The notes beneath the pieces are model-generated. The model had not been told where the DNA came from. It worked only from the letters and a program-made list of their open reading frames with translations, and did no database searches. A stretch of 64,000 nt of DNA from positions 40,442 through 104,441 of the forward strand of contig NMRB01000267.1 of NCBI GenBank assembly GCA_002633025.1. The letters are read 5' to 3'. Numbering within the stretch: position 1 is the stretch's first letter; every line of letters starts with the position of its first letter. Origin of the DNA: Notospermus geniculatus. Lineage: Eukaryota > Nemertea > Pilidiophora > Heteronemertea > Lineidae. Shown one piece after another: positions 18,426 through 29,424 of this stretch. The translations under genes and the position numbers were made by a program.

Positions 18426-19260
18426 CTCACTTCGTCGACTACGTCATCAAGGCTGAAGTACTTGGCGAATACATCTCATCACGTCTGAGAAAGACCATAT
18501 TCACCAATGAAGTAGTCATTTTCCCAACTACAAATGTATAGTCTGAGAATGACAACGATTTGAGGTCATTCTCGGACCTATTTTATTTCCTCCTGAACCA
18601 CCGATAACAGCCGCCAAATCAAACAAGAGAATTCAAGGCCATATTCACAGCTGCAGATGACGTCAACGCAATGAGCGGGACACGAACAACATTGACCATT
18701 GGGATGTATGGCAAAGGATCTCAGTCTGTATGAAAAAGAATTTCACGATTTGGGTATCATCATTAATAGATGAAAACAATGATCTATTTATAGATGTAGT
18801 AGGCCTATTATCCACTCGGAAGTACTCATTAAAAACTCATTTCAGGTGTGATAAATTGCTTCACTTGAATGACGTCACTGCGTGTTGCCAGCCAGCAATA
18901 TTGGTTCCCGGTCCCAATGTAGCTCACGCAATAAGGGACCGGTATTGGGCGGCCATACTTGGCAGAAAGCTGCCAGGTTATGACGTCACAGAAGATTCTC
19001 CTCAGTTATGGATTAGGCTACTTACATGTACCTCACATCCCAAAAATAGCCAGCCAATCAACTGCGACGTTTCATCAGGCAATACAAAAATAGCTAGCCA
19101 ATCAAATCCTACGTAACAACACGCAATACCGGTCCCTTATTGCGTGAGCTACATTGGGAACGGGAACCAGTCAACCAGCAATACCAACCACTGCTACTAC
19201 CAGCCACCAATATGGAGCCAAACCGATACCAGACCAATACGAGCCACCCACTNCGAGCCA
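18243..19260 (+). repeat. Direct duplication, copy 1
   Basis: Sequence from the foldback half through ATGAAGTAGTCAT, a TGACGTCA site and the ATGAAAAAGAATTTCACG block to the CCAATATGGAGCC repeats is repeated at 20,553-21,419. It contains an inverted repeat, GGTCCCAATGTAGCTCACGC, at about 18,908 with its complement near 19,143, so the inner part may itself be a transposon. The 128-codon open frame starting at 18,730 becomes 188 codons in the other copy through indels and has no recognisable domain. I regard it as repeat-derived and non-coding. Confidence 0.85.
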
Positions 19261-19430
19261 CTACCGATCCCCAGCCACCACCGATACCAGCCACCAATAC
19301 GAGCCACTCACTACTGATACCAGCCACCAATAGGAGCCACTACCGAAACCAGCCACCAATAGGAGCCACTACCGATACCAGCCACCAATACGAGCAACTA
19401 CCGATACCAGTCAGCAATTCAAGGCCGAAT
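19195..19430. repeat. VNTR (CCACCAATACGAGCCACTACCGATACCAG-type units)
   Basis: About eight units of roughly 29 bp built from GATACCAGCCACCAATA and GGAGCCACTAC are tandemly arranged, with one ambiguous base. The second copy of the duplication (near 21,380-21,415) keeps only about two units, so the array expanded or contracted after duplication. Confidence 0.8.
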
Positions 19431-20552
19431 CCACTACTGCGGACCTCTCATCGAATTTTCATGATTTTAGATTTTTCTGATTGTATACCCACTGTCTTTG
19501 GTTATTGCAAGCAAAAGAGAAACACCATTATTATACATAACAAAACATAAGTGCAAAACAAACAATGCAGACTGACAGCAATCAAGTAAGGAGACGTATC
19601 ATTCTCCGCGCTATTCAAAGGTCGTGCTCAGACTAACTTCGAATAATGCCAGGCGATAAAAAACAAAAAGGCCATGTCCACCGAAATGGTTTGCTAATTT
19701 CCTTCTTTGACGCCAGGCTATTTTCTTTGGGAGGATATGATAGTATAACATGCATCGCCAACAATACTTCATGCAGAATGAGAGTCTTGTGTCATATAAA
19801 AATTGCATAAAAAACAGTCTCGAAAGGCTGTGAACGGCTGCCGCAGGTATACATTAGTGGGTATACAATGTTCACGTCCCAAAGGAACTAGCGATAACCT
19901 GGTATTAGTGGGCAGGCGACCCCATTCAGTGCACAGAACGATTAGCTGCCCGATTGACAGGCTTATAAACCTCATTCCAAGATATGCGGGCGGGACATAA
20001 TTGCTTTGTGTTGAACTCGGTCCGACAGCGACCACCTGCTGGGCTGATTGCAATAGGAGCCGGTGTAACGGTACAGAGTGTCTCCCTGTAAAAAGTGTCC
20101 ACTTCTATTGTTGAATGACGGAATAAGCGGCATGACTATAGAAAATCAATCCCCACAGATTAGAATGTAATGGATCTTTTGTTCCTGGGACAGTTTTTCG
20201 TGGGGACATTCTTTCCCTTTACACGGACAGCGAGTTGACCGACAGGTGGTCACTACATCTATGGCGGACCCAGTCACTATCGATCGTGCAGCAATCACGT
20301 AGATGTCTTGTACATTGGCCCGCTAGAACTTTGCTGCCATTTCTATCGCCAATATGCGCGGCTGACTGCTCCTATTCCGAAGACCGATGCCGCCGGGAGG
20401 GAATGATCTCGCCATTGACGGGGCAGTCGTGACTATCCAGTCCATCATAGGCCTACAGTCATCACTTCCTCCACATTCCTTAATTCCTGCCTTCTCCCCT
20501 TCATGTTTATTCGACATAGCGAACTCCTGTCGCCACGCGGCTTGTTTTGACT
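19431..20552. other. Non-coding sequence with one dispersed repeat
   Basis: I see no gene here. The stretch 20,265-20,385 is an inverted, diverged copy of 11,850-11,930. Open frames below 95 codons overlap on both strands without domains. Confidence 0.5.
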
Positions 20553-21419
20553 TATTTTTGTGTTAATTTATATAAAAACATCGTCTCTTATTACATAACA
20601 ACTAAAAACAATTATAGGAATATGCCTCTGATTCTGACGCACCATATTTCTATCTGTTGGTAGTACATGTACATTTATGAAGTAGTCATCTTCCCAACTA
20701 CAAATGTATCTTCTGAGAATGACAACGATTTGAGGTCATTCTCGGACCTATTTTATTTCCTCTTGTACCACCGATAACAGCCGCCAAATCAAACAAGAGA
20801 ATTCAAGGCCATATTCACAGCTGCAGATGACGTCAACGCAATGAGCGGGATACAAACAACATTGACCATTGGGATATATGGCAAAGGATCTCAGTCTGTA
20901 TGAAAAAGAATTTCACGATTTGGGTATCATCATTAATAGATGAAAACAATGATCTATTTATAGATGTAGTAGGCCTATTATCCACTCGGAAGTACTCATT
21001 AAAAACTCATTTCAGGTGTGATAAATTGCTTCACTTGAATGACGTCACTGCGTGTTACCAGCCAACAGTATTGGTTCCCGGTCCCAATGTAGCTCACGCA
21101 ATAAGGTATTGGGCGGCCATACTTGGCAGAAAGCTGCCAGGTTATAACGTCACAGAAGATTCTCCTCAGTTATGGATTAGGCTACTTACATGTACCTCAC
21201 ATCCCAAAAATAGCCAGCCAATCAACTGCGACGTTTCATCAGGCAATACAAAAATAGCTAGCCAATCAAATCCTACGTTACAACACGCAATACTGGTCCC
21301 TTATTGCGTGAGCTACATTGGGAACGGGAACCAGTCAACCAGCAATACCAACCACTACCACTACCAGCCATCAATATGGAGCCAAACCGACACCAGCCAC
21401 CAATACGAGCCACCCACTA
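20553..21419 (+). repeat. Direct duplication, copy 2
   Basis: This is the counterpart of 18,243-19,260. It lacks about 145 bp that copy 1 has after the TCTATCTGTTGGTA box and lacks most of the VNTR. The reading frame of the ATGAAAAAGAATTTCACG block stays open longer here, but the changes include non-triplet indels, as expected for non-coding sequence. Confidence 0.85.
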
Positions 21420-21859
21420 AGGGGACTTGGCTCGTCCATTGGGATTTTTCTTTTGGACGAGGGTGACTGACATCACGCGGAGAGTGTTTGTCGATCCTCT
21501 GGTGAAGCCCTGACTGTGTTTTGGGGCAAGGAATTTGTGATCGAGATTTCTGTCGTCCGCGCTGACGTCGAGTGTTCTCGGTTGGCATTGTCTAATTCAC
21601 TGAAATGACTGGAATGAATTTTATCATCAGGAATTCATTCTTGATTCATAACACGAATGAGAAAAAAAGATTTCAATGTACACGTAATTCGTCCACTTAC
21701 CTGAACCACTGGGCTATTCAAATTAGGGCCTAACTCAACTATCAAAATATTAATCTTATGACTACGCCTTTTCGTTTAGTAGTGACAAGCATGACAGTGA
21801 TAGGTTCCTCCGTTGCCAGGGTCAACGTCACATCTCCCATCACGCACTGCGTGGCGTCG

Positions 21860-22067
21860 TGACGTCATTGTATAGTTGACGTCATTCGGTCATTGCATCG
21901 TTCCTTTTAATAGTCCCTCAACATTAAAGTAGTTGCACCTGTGAATGACATGCGGTAACCTCATTGGCGTACAAATCCGCGAGTTACTTCAACTGATAGA
22001 GTCCCACAGCCTCGACGGTCCCACATCAGTAATGCAGCTCCAATGGCGGGCCCACTACGCTATAAAA
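21860..22067 (+). promoter_or_regulatory. Candidate TATA promoter with two CRE sites
   Basis: Two perfect 8-bp cAMP-response elements, TGACGTCA, lie at 21,860-21,867 and 21,877-21,884, spaced 17 bp start to start. A further half site (CAACGTCACA) is near 21,823. Inverted and direct CCAAT boxes occur at about 21,963 and 22,030, and TATAAAA lies at 22,061-22,067. The order and distances are those of an inducible animal promoter of the CREB/ATF type. No coding exon of the presumed gene is seen nearby, so this rests on motifs only. Confidence 0.45.
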
Positions 22068-22091
22068 TACAGCGCCGAGTTGGGAGCTGGC

Positions 22092-22235
22092 AGATCGTTG
22101 CAACACGGCCAGCGTTACCTTCAAGCGCAATACTCGCATTTTTTGTTCTGAGTTTAATTCAATATTCGGGACACTTGCCGCTCTTAATTGAATTGATGTT
22201 TCCAAATTTGGCAAACTGGATTTCCGACGTAAGTA
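22092..22235 (+). other. Candidate first exon and splice donor
   Basis: About 30 bp after the TATA box a transcript could start. It would run to 22,228, where the strong donor GAC|GTAAGTA begins. A short frame starting at ATG 22,196 (MFPNLANWISD) stays open to the donor but has a weak start context, so the exon may be wholly 5-prime UTR. I could not identify the partner acceptor exon, so the gene would have its body far to the right or outside the window. Confidence 0.3.
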
Positions 22236-23001
22236 CGCTGTTCCTCACTTTTCACCTTATTTCTTTGTTCCCTCACTAAATTGTTTTAATATCTTTGCAC
22301 AGTTTCGTCGCATTAAGCGTTGTCGTATGTGAATAGTTTGTATGATTGCAAATGACATAACTTAAGAAAAATAACTCCAAAATTTTATATTTTATGCTGG
22401 GTGCAAATGGTGCAATCTACATTTAATGGCGAAGAAAATCCTGTCGTAATGATGAAAGATATTTGAAGTTTGTCACAAAAAATACGACTAATGAGAGGTT
22501 GAATATCATCGTTTTGATGTCTTATACGTAAACTCCGAGGAAATTCATCCGGAACACAATTAGTGGACATTAACCGGGATGGAACCAAAAATAGATGGAA
22601 CTTAAGTTTCAAACTGCGTTGCTGATTTCTTCACTCTTGTTGTATTATATTTCAATATATTGCAAAAATTTACTAATTTACTAATTGCTGAGTTTCACGG
22701 GCTGTGTTACTGATTTCCTCGCTCTTGTGTAATGTTGCAAATAATTTACTGATGATGCCGTGGAAATTTCACGCAATTAGTAGAAAACAAGTTGCAATGA
22801 ATCTCACTAATCCATTTAGGAGTGGTAATGTATCTGTCCCACTTTACGTAATACCAATTTTGGGATGATTTTTTCACTTTATCTGGTTCCAGAACAGATG
22901 CGACTCTCATCAATTTGGCGTCAATTATCTCGATGTGAGTTGAAGATGCGACTGGTTCTATTGATTCCGTCGTATCTGGCGGGTTTGATAAGTGCAACTA
23001 T
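22236..23001. other. No gene seen
   Basis: A/T-rich sequence follows the candidate donor. TGCTGAGTTTCAC/GTGTTACTGATTTC-type motifs are repeated loosely near 22,610-22,740. I see no supported exon. Confidence 0.5.
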
Positions 23002-23128
23002 GGAGTTTTCGCAAAGCCCCCGAAACGTCAACGCGAACGCCAAACCCATTGTTCGATGCCACGAAGACAGCACTGAACAAAAGGATAGACGTTCGCGTTG
23101 GTGTTTCGGGGGCTTTGCGAAAACTCCC
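23002..23128. mobile_element. Hairpin MITE, GGAGTTTTCGCAAAGC ends
   Basis: The 38-bp arms GGAGTTTTCGCAAAGCCCCC plus GAAAC and AACGCGAACG pair with the complement at 23,088-23,128 around a loop of roughly 50 nt. The flanking CTA/TAAT context fits a TA target. Mirror-image open frames on both strands are by-products. Confidence 0.85.
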
Positions 23129-24409
23129 TAATATAAAAAAACCCGGGTGTCCAAACATGTCCCTGTTTGTCGGTGACCTATTAACGATTAAAATTTAAAT
23201 GCGATACGTATCGGCCCGGGCTTTATAAAAATGAGGGAAAGTCCTGTAGGTCCCGGTTCTGTTGGTTTTGTTTGTCGACTACACTTTGCATCAATTATTC
23301 AGTCCCTGTAATGGTAGTGAGAACGTGCTTTTAAAAATGTTTCCGGAGGGTTGAAACACCCATTAGAATCAAGAATCCCAGTTGAGTAGGCTGCGCACTG
23401 AAAGTTAATTGGAGTAATAGCTTAGTGGTTACAAGCTGCACGTCATTCAATAAGGGGGGAAGAGCCTACCACAAAGTACGGTATGATTTTCGCGCGGACA
23501 GATAGATATTTTTGGTCAAACTAAGAATGATCTCAAAAACAAAGGAAGATGAAGCCCCTGTTCCCAAAGTTGGTGGACAAAAACGATGAGAACTCCTAGT
23601 TTTTCTGGATTAGTTGGAGCATTTCTCCATCACTAACAAAGCCGCGAAACGATATTGCTGAGCTTCTACGACTGTATTTTAATAACTTTCTGTGCATTCG
23701 ATTGTCGCACTTAAGTGCTAATCTCTTGCTGCATATCATGATATCAGCAGTGAGTGCACGTTGATTCAGCTGTTCCAACCGCAGTGTAATAATATTGCTT
23801 GAAAAGCCTAGCGAGTGCGTGGCCCTTCCCAGCCACCGTACCATTCCTGTTTATCACACTTTGAAGCTTCCGAGCAATTTGATTGGCTAACGGTAAACCG
23901 ATAGCTGCGGTAGCTTCCTCCGCGTCATTACTCCGTAGAAACTTGATGGTGGCGGGTGATACGACTTGCAGGCTCCGATTTAAACAGCAAAAAGTCTAAT
24001 AAAACTCGAGATTTTGGATTTCACGTAAGTTAAATTGATTGCACTGATGCCATACGTGACAGAGATGTACGTTTTGTAAACGTGCACGGCTGTAGTAGAG
24101 TAGAAAATTTGATATTCGGAAACTAGGCCCAGCGTCTTGCCGCGTCACTGTCATGGTGTGTCCTGTCACACGTCTTTGTACGTACATCAATACATGATGA
24201 TGCACCGACAACGCGCATACTGCTGTGCTGACATCACACTATCGGTATACTATGTATATGAGTATTTTTTGGCAGTATCAGCGCAGGAATCGGGTAGATC
24301 TCTATGAGTTGGGTTTTTACATGCATCATCACTGATCACTATAGGCCTACTGCCTGGAACAATAGTTGAGCATCCTCTAGGCCCGGCCCACAGGACTGAT
24401 GTCATTGAT
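23129..24409. other. No gene seen
   Basis: Unique-looking sequence with scattered open frames of up to 82 codons. No domain, tRNA or clear repeat structure could be supported. Confidence 0.5.
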
Positions 24410-24615
24410 GTCAGGGGCAGATCCAAGATTTTGGTAAAGATGGGGTGCACTGTGCCAGAAACATTGAAATCTGCAGTGAATTTGCTCCAAATTTCAGAAT
24501 TTCATGGTCAATTTGACAGATTATTGGCCAAAAGGGGGGGGGGGGTGCGCCGGGTGTGCCCCCTTGAATCAGCGTCTGGATGTGGTGCCAAATTTTGGTT
24601 AAGGTTAGGCCAGTG
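24410..24615. mobile_element. Degenerate dispersed DNA repeat (GGCAGATCCAAGATT end)
   Basis: The left edge reads CAGGGGCAGATCCAAGATTT, and the right part has a G run followed by TGCGCCGGGTGTGCCCCCTT and a GAATC-GCGTCTGGAT end. The left end matches the complement of the right end of the element at 26,925-27,440 (CTAGATCCGCCACTG), so both belong to one widely dispersed family. Confidence 0.55.
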
Positions 24616-25324
24616 GATGGAGAGTGCATGTAATATTGTCAGCATCTAGATGTAGGCCTAGGCCCATTGTATTTTTTTGTGAAGAGGTGTGAGGTATTAA
24701 TTGCCATGCTGCTCATCTCCATTTCTGATAGTTTTATCAGGCCACTGCAATTTTTATGTCTGTTTAATGGACCGGTTTACATTTTTTGCCATTTTTTGGA
24801 ATAAAAATAAAAATTGATTTTTCACAATTTCTTTATTTATTTTTAAATTTCCTACTGAAGCCAGAGGCAGAGTGAGAGTTTGGAAAAAATCACATGGCAG
24901 GCATTGTTATGGCATGCGTGAAGCTCAAATATGTAATTGACTTTGCATATTCAAAACATCCCCCCTACACTACGGGTACATTGTATTCATAAGATGAAGG
25001 GTACTCTGAAGAAGAAGGGTATCTTGATCAACTTTTATTTTTATTCATCACACCTACATTAACTGGTTTTTGGCAGATCTGCCTGCTAAAGAGAGGATAC
25101 ATTGCAATGGCCTTATTCATCTGTGGTAGTGCGAGTGTAGTTTGAATGTTTCTGGAAAGTCAATATGCCATACCAGGTTTTTAGCTCACCAGGGTGAGCT
25201 GTTGTGTCGTCAGTCGCCGTCCGTTAGCAGGGCATGTTTGTAACTGCTGAGGCTAATGATCTTAGTAAAGATTGAGTTGTGGACTATGTATTCAGTTGTG
25301 GACTACCTCAGCAATGCTTCCTTG
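24616..25324. other. No gene; short inverted motif near 25,182
   Basis: TTTAGCTCACCAGGGTGAGC at about 25,182 is a small palindrome followed by GTCGTCAGTCGCCGTCCG. From memory this resembles the end of a repeat that is common in molluscs and other marine invertebrates, but I cannot verify that here. No gene is visible. Confidence 0.4.
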
Positions 25325-25970
25325 GATAAGATAAATAAATTAAATGGATAAGTAAATAAATTATTAAATATGTATATAAATAATTGAATCCATCAAAATA
25401 AAGAAACTACTAAATAAAATAAACAGATACATATAATCAGTGAATAAATAAAATAAGTAAAATAAATAATTAAATAAAAGAATTAAATAAATAAAATTAT
25501 CAAATAAATAAAATAATCAATAAAATAAGTAAATAAACAAGTAAGTAAATCAATAAAATAAGTAAATCAATCAATAAATAAAGTAAATCAATAAAACAAG
25601 TAAATCAATAAAACAAGTCAGTCAATAAAATAAGTAAATAAATAAAATAAGTAAATAAATAAGACAAGTAAATAAATAAATCAAATAATAAAGAAAATAA
25701 AACAAACAAATAAATAAAAAATTAAGATTAATAAATAAAATAAATAAGATAAATAATAAAATAAATAAAATAAAATAAAGAAAATAATAAAATAAAATAA
25801 TAAAATAAAATAAATAAAAAATAGAATATTTAAATAAAATGAATAAATGAAATAATAAGATAAAAATGAAATAAATAATTAAATAAATAAAAAGGGTAAA
25901 CCAAAAATACGTTAAGAATTAAAATAAGTAAATAAAGTAAAATGAATAAATAAATGAAAACAGTGGCAAA
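25325..25970. repeat. A/T simple-repeat tract (AAATAAATAAAA-like)
   Basis: About 650 bp are built almost wholly of AAATA, AATAAA and AAGTAAAT units with small variations. No fixed longer period is visible. There is a strong strand bias of A over T, as in an expanded poly-A tail of an old retroelement or a decayed microsatellite. Confidence 0.9.
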
Positions 25971-26703
25971 AGATTTACCGTTTTTCTTCTGGAAAAAACG
26001 TTTTATGGCGTGTGTTGTTCGCCCCGATTTGCAATTGTTTTAAGGGATTTTAAATCTGAGTAATATTGTTTCATTTTCATACGACATTTGTTGTCCTATC
26101 CTACAACGGACGAAAAATGCCCCTTGCGATCATGTTTTAGTTTGTAACTGTTATAACAAGTGATAAACCATTTGATGTATAGAACTGTTGTAACAAATTC
26201 TTGGGAAAGACACTCAATTTGTTCCTGAATCCCTCTTGAGACATGAAAACGTCTCATCTCACTAACCAAATATGCGGAACCGTTTGGTCGACTTTCTGCG
26301 TCTATTTTTTTTCGTGTACAAAACCGCAAATAGCTCTCGTGAGGCTGACTAAGTGGTTTGAACGCACGAAGACAATGTTTCCTCCCCAGAAGTGACAAGA
26401 CTGGGTCTCGAAATTAGCGAGAAATAGACCCGATGAAATGAAATACGTATAGTACGATCATTCCCAAGATACCCAGTCCATGTGTTCATTGGGAGAACAA
26501 AAACTAAACCTTTTATAGCAAATTAGCCGATTATCTAAGGAATGTACCACATGGAAAAAACGCAATTGGGTGAGCTGAAGCAAAGTTATCTTTGAAATAG
26601 TGCTGTTTAATGAAAGCCGCGTGTCTACGAAGTTCCTGCGAGATTGTTGACCGTGCACGGTGTATATCCGCGCGAAAAACTATCATAAAGTCACCCAGCC
26701 TGA
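25971..26703. other. No gene seen
   Basis: A 100-codon minus-strand frame (26,096-26,398) has no domain or splice context that I can support. The rest is plain sequence. Confidence 0.45.
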
Positions 26704-27570
26704 CGTTGACAGGCTGTCAAGTGCTCCTAATTTTCCTTATATTCCTAATTATTTTTTTGAGTTCCTAAAATTCCTTATTTTGCCTCATTTTTGGCCGATT
26801 TTCCTAAAAATTCCTTATTTTCTCTTTTTGCTAATGGCCGTCGCGTGCAAAGGCCAATGTCGATGTGTCGTTCATGATGTCTGCATGCAAAAATCTACTG
26901 CCGGCCTGTTGATGACTGACCCAAGGGTGGATATAGACGGGGGTTCTGGGGGTTGGGACCCCCCTTCGGCGACTAAAGATAAATTTTTTTATTGCTTTAA
27001 ACATCAAGCATTTCGCGCTTGTGGCAGTAGCACCCGCCCGTGTCTCTGATGTAATCATGGTGACAGTCAAATGCATCCATGTTTCGAGGAAACTATTTCC
27101 TTGGTTGGGACAACTGATGGCCTACTATATACTGGTACTGCATTGTGTACGTTTGCACTGTTTCGAAATGTTAAGAGGCATGGCATCTGATTGGCTGAGG
27201 GTGCCAGTAGAAACTGGAAGATTACACTGTTCACCAAAATGTTTTGTAAGACTTTCTCAACCTCAGATGCCGGGAAATGGTGTCTCAGAGGTTCTAATTT
27301 TCAAAATTTTCCTGCGGGAGTTCCCCCAGATCCCCCGCCAAATCGGCGGCGGTGAAGCGTGCGCCTTGAGCGCACGCGCTTCCAGGGGCATCTACCTTTA
27401 GAATCCACCCCTCGACAGAAATCCTAGATCCGCCACTGCAAAATTAAGTGGAAAGTTCCTAAAATTTTCCCTAAATATTGATGGAAAAATTCCTAAATTT
27501 CCTAAAAATGAGTAAAAAAGTTCCTACAATTCCTCCTAAAAGTTGATGGGAACTGACTTGACAGCCTGCG
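26704..27570. mobile_element. Composite repeat: outer inverted flanks around a degenerate DNA element
   Basis: The flanks (TTGACAGGCTGTCAAGTGCT at about 26,707 and its complement at about 27,550, each followed by AATTCCTAAATTT-type tracts) are inverted. Inside, 26,925-27,440 starts GGGTGGATATAGACGGGGGT and ends ATCCTAGATCCGCCACTG, with an inner GAAGCG-TGCGC hairpin near 27,350. This looks like one transposon nested in another. The 126-129-codon open frames here belong to the repeats. Confidence 0.55.
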
Positions 27571-29038
27571 TTGAAGATCACACGGCCGGTTCTACACGAC
27601 TTTCCCTGCAGTAAATTGGTTAATATGCAGTGATGATTGGTGGCATTTCTTTTAACACTCAGCATCTTTAATGTTTTCTCATCTGGAAGCGACAATATGG
27701 GGTTATAAGCCAGAAGATGTATTCTTCCGACTGATAAGCCAGACCATTGAGATAAAAGCGTTTGAAATAACTGGAGATATTTCCTACTCCCGTCACGTAG
27801 AGATGTGTTTTGTTATTCTAATACATTGCAACATATATATCTATCCTGGTAATAAACTGAGAACGTCTCTTGGCTTTATGGCCGTCTCGGAATCGGCGTA
27901 GAGGTAGAATGACGATACATCTTCATGGTTTCCCTGGCGATTTCCCGAATAGTTCTGATTACAAATGGAGAAGCCCTAAAAATCATCGTGCCTGAAAATT
28001 CAATCATTCCCATTTTTAGCTGCCTTCCGTGCTGTATAGCCCAACAGTTCGTCACTGACTGGGCATTGGGATGACTTGTTATCCCTGAAGCAACATATCT
28101 CTTTGGTGTATGAATTTCACTTCATTGACATGTCACGAATCAAAATCTCTAATGAGTTGCGAATATCATAAAAGAGCGGGCAATTCGCATTCATTTTCGC
28201 ATTCAGGCTTCCTACAAAACTCTTCACTATTCAAAAAACTTCTGTATATACGCGGAACTTCAATTGTTCGCTGCCTTCTCACAAAACACTTGATATTCAT
28301 CAGCATACCCGCGGCTAATACAGGATGCATATTGCATCTTTGATATTGCGTTGAGATGCAGTCCGTAAATTACATGTTGGTTGTCCGAGGGTTTCTATTT
28401 GAATTGTCGATCGATTGCAAGCTTCGGTCGAAAAAGTCGTTTCATAAACATAAGGAAAACCGGGTCATGGCGTATAATGTTGTCATTTTCACTCTAAGGG
28501 CGTTGAGTGCGATTCCCTGGAATCCTTCTTTAGTAAATGTCTGTTCAGTATCACATCAATACCCTTCGAGAGAGCTCATCAGAGGAATTTTACGTTGTAC
28601 TTTGATTCGGTTTCGGCCTACCTAAAAAACGGCGCCTTGGAAAGTTTTTTTTCTTGAAGTGCCCCTTTATCTTAATAATGGGTTAACCTTAGGCAGCTCG
28701 ACCAATTACTAGTAAAAATCAGCTATGCGGACGGGGTTTATTGCATGTCAGCGATCGTCCCATCCATCATAACAGTGATGATATCTAATAAACGGGACCG
28801 GGCGAGCAATCCCCCTGATGAGGTAGTGGTAAGTAGTCGCGGGCCGTCGGTGAAGATGACCTGATGGAAATAACAGTCAAGCATGTTCGGTAATTTTCCC
28901 GAAAGCATTGATCTTGTTGAGATTACAACGCGAAATCCCCCTCCTCACCTCGAGGATTGGTCTACTTACTTTTAGATCGTGAACGTCTTTTCCAATAATT
29001 GTTGTTGGATTTGATAGATGGAAGGGGTGGCAGGATGC
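27571..29038. other. No gene seen
   Basis: Several open frames of 69-89 codons on both strands have no domains. No inverted or tandem repeat stands out. Confidence 0.45.
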
Positions 29039-29424
29039 TAAAGCCCCGTTTATACACAGCACGGTTTGCGGTCCGGCGTCCGGCATACGGTTACGGCCGC
29101 CGGAACGGCAATGCGGCTTGTCGTTCCAACAGGATGCGGTGAACGGGCACGGTTTTCTCGACGGCAGCCAATCGTGATAATCTCCTTCGTCACGTGGTAT
29201 TAAAACATTGCGCTGATTGGTTCAGGCCCGTCCGCCGTTGCGGCGGCCGTCGACAAATTGCTCTGGAGGCATTCAATGCGGCGCGGCGTCCGGGCACCGG
29301 AACGGCGAATGCGGTGGCCGTGCTCTGTATAAACGGTTATAAGAAAATACATTGAGGCATTCGGGACGGAAAACGCACGCCGGACGCCGGACCGCAAACC
29401 GTTCTCTGTATAAACGGGGCTTTA
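29039..29424. mobile_element. GC-rich MITE with TAAAGCCCCGTTTATAC ends
   Basis: The termini TAAAGCCCCGTTTATACA and GGTTTGCGGTCCGGCGTCCG pair with the complement at 29,377-29,424; inner GGCGAATGCGG-like boxes are also repeated in both orientations. It is about 386 bp and markedly GC-richer than its surroundings. The outermost TA may be the target duplication. Confidence 0.85.

Noticed and set aside
18730-21466. 128- and 188-codon frames as paralogous genes
   Set aside because: They lie in a repeated, transposon-like segment and differ by non-triplet indels; no domain is recognisable.
26660-27401. 126-129-codon frames as genes
   Set aside because: They run through nested repeats and a degenerate DNA element.
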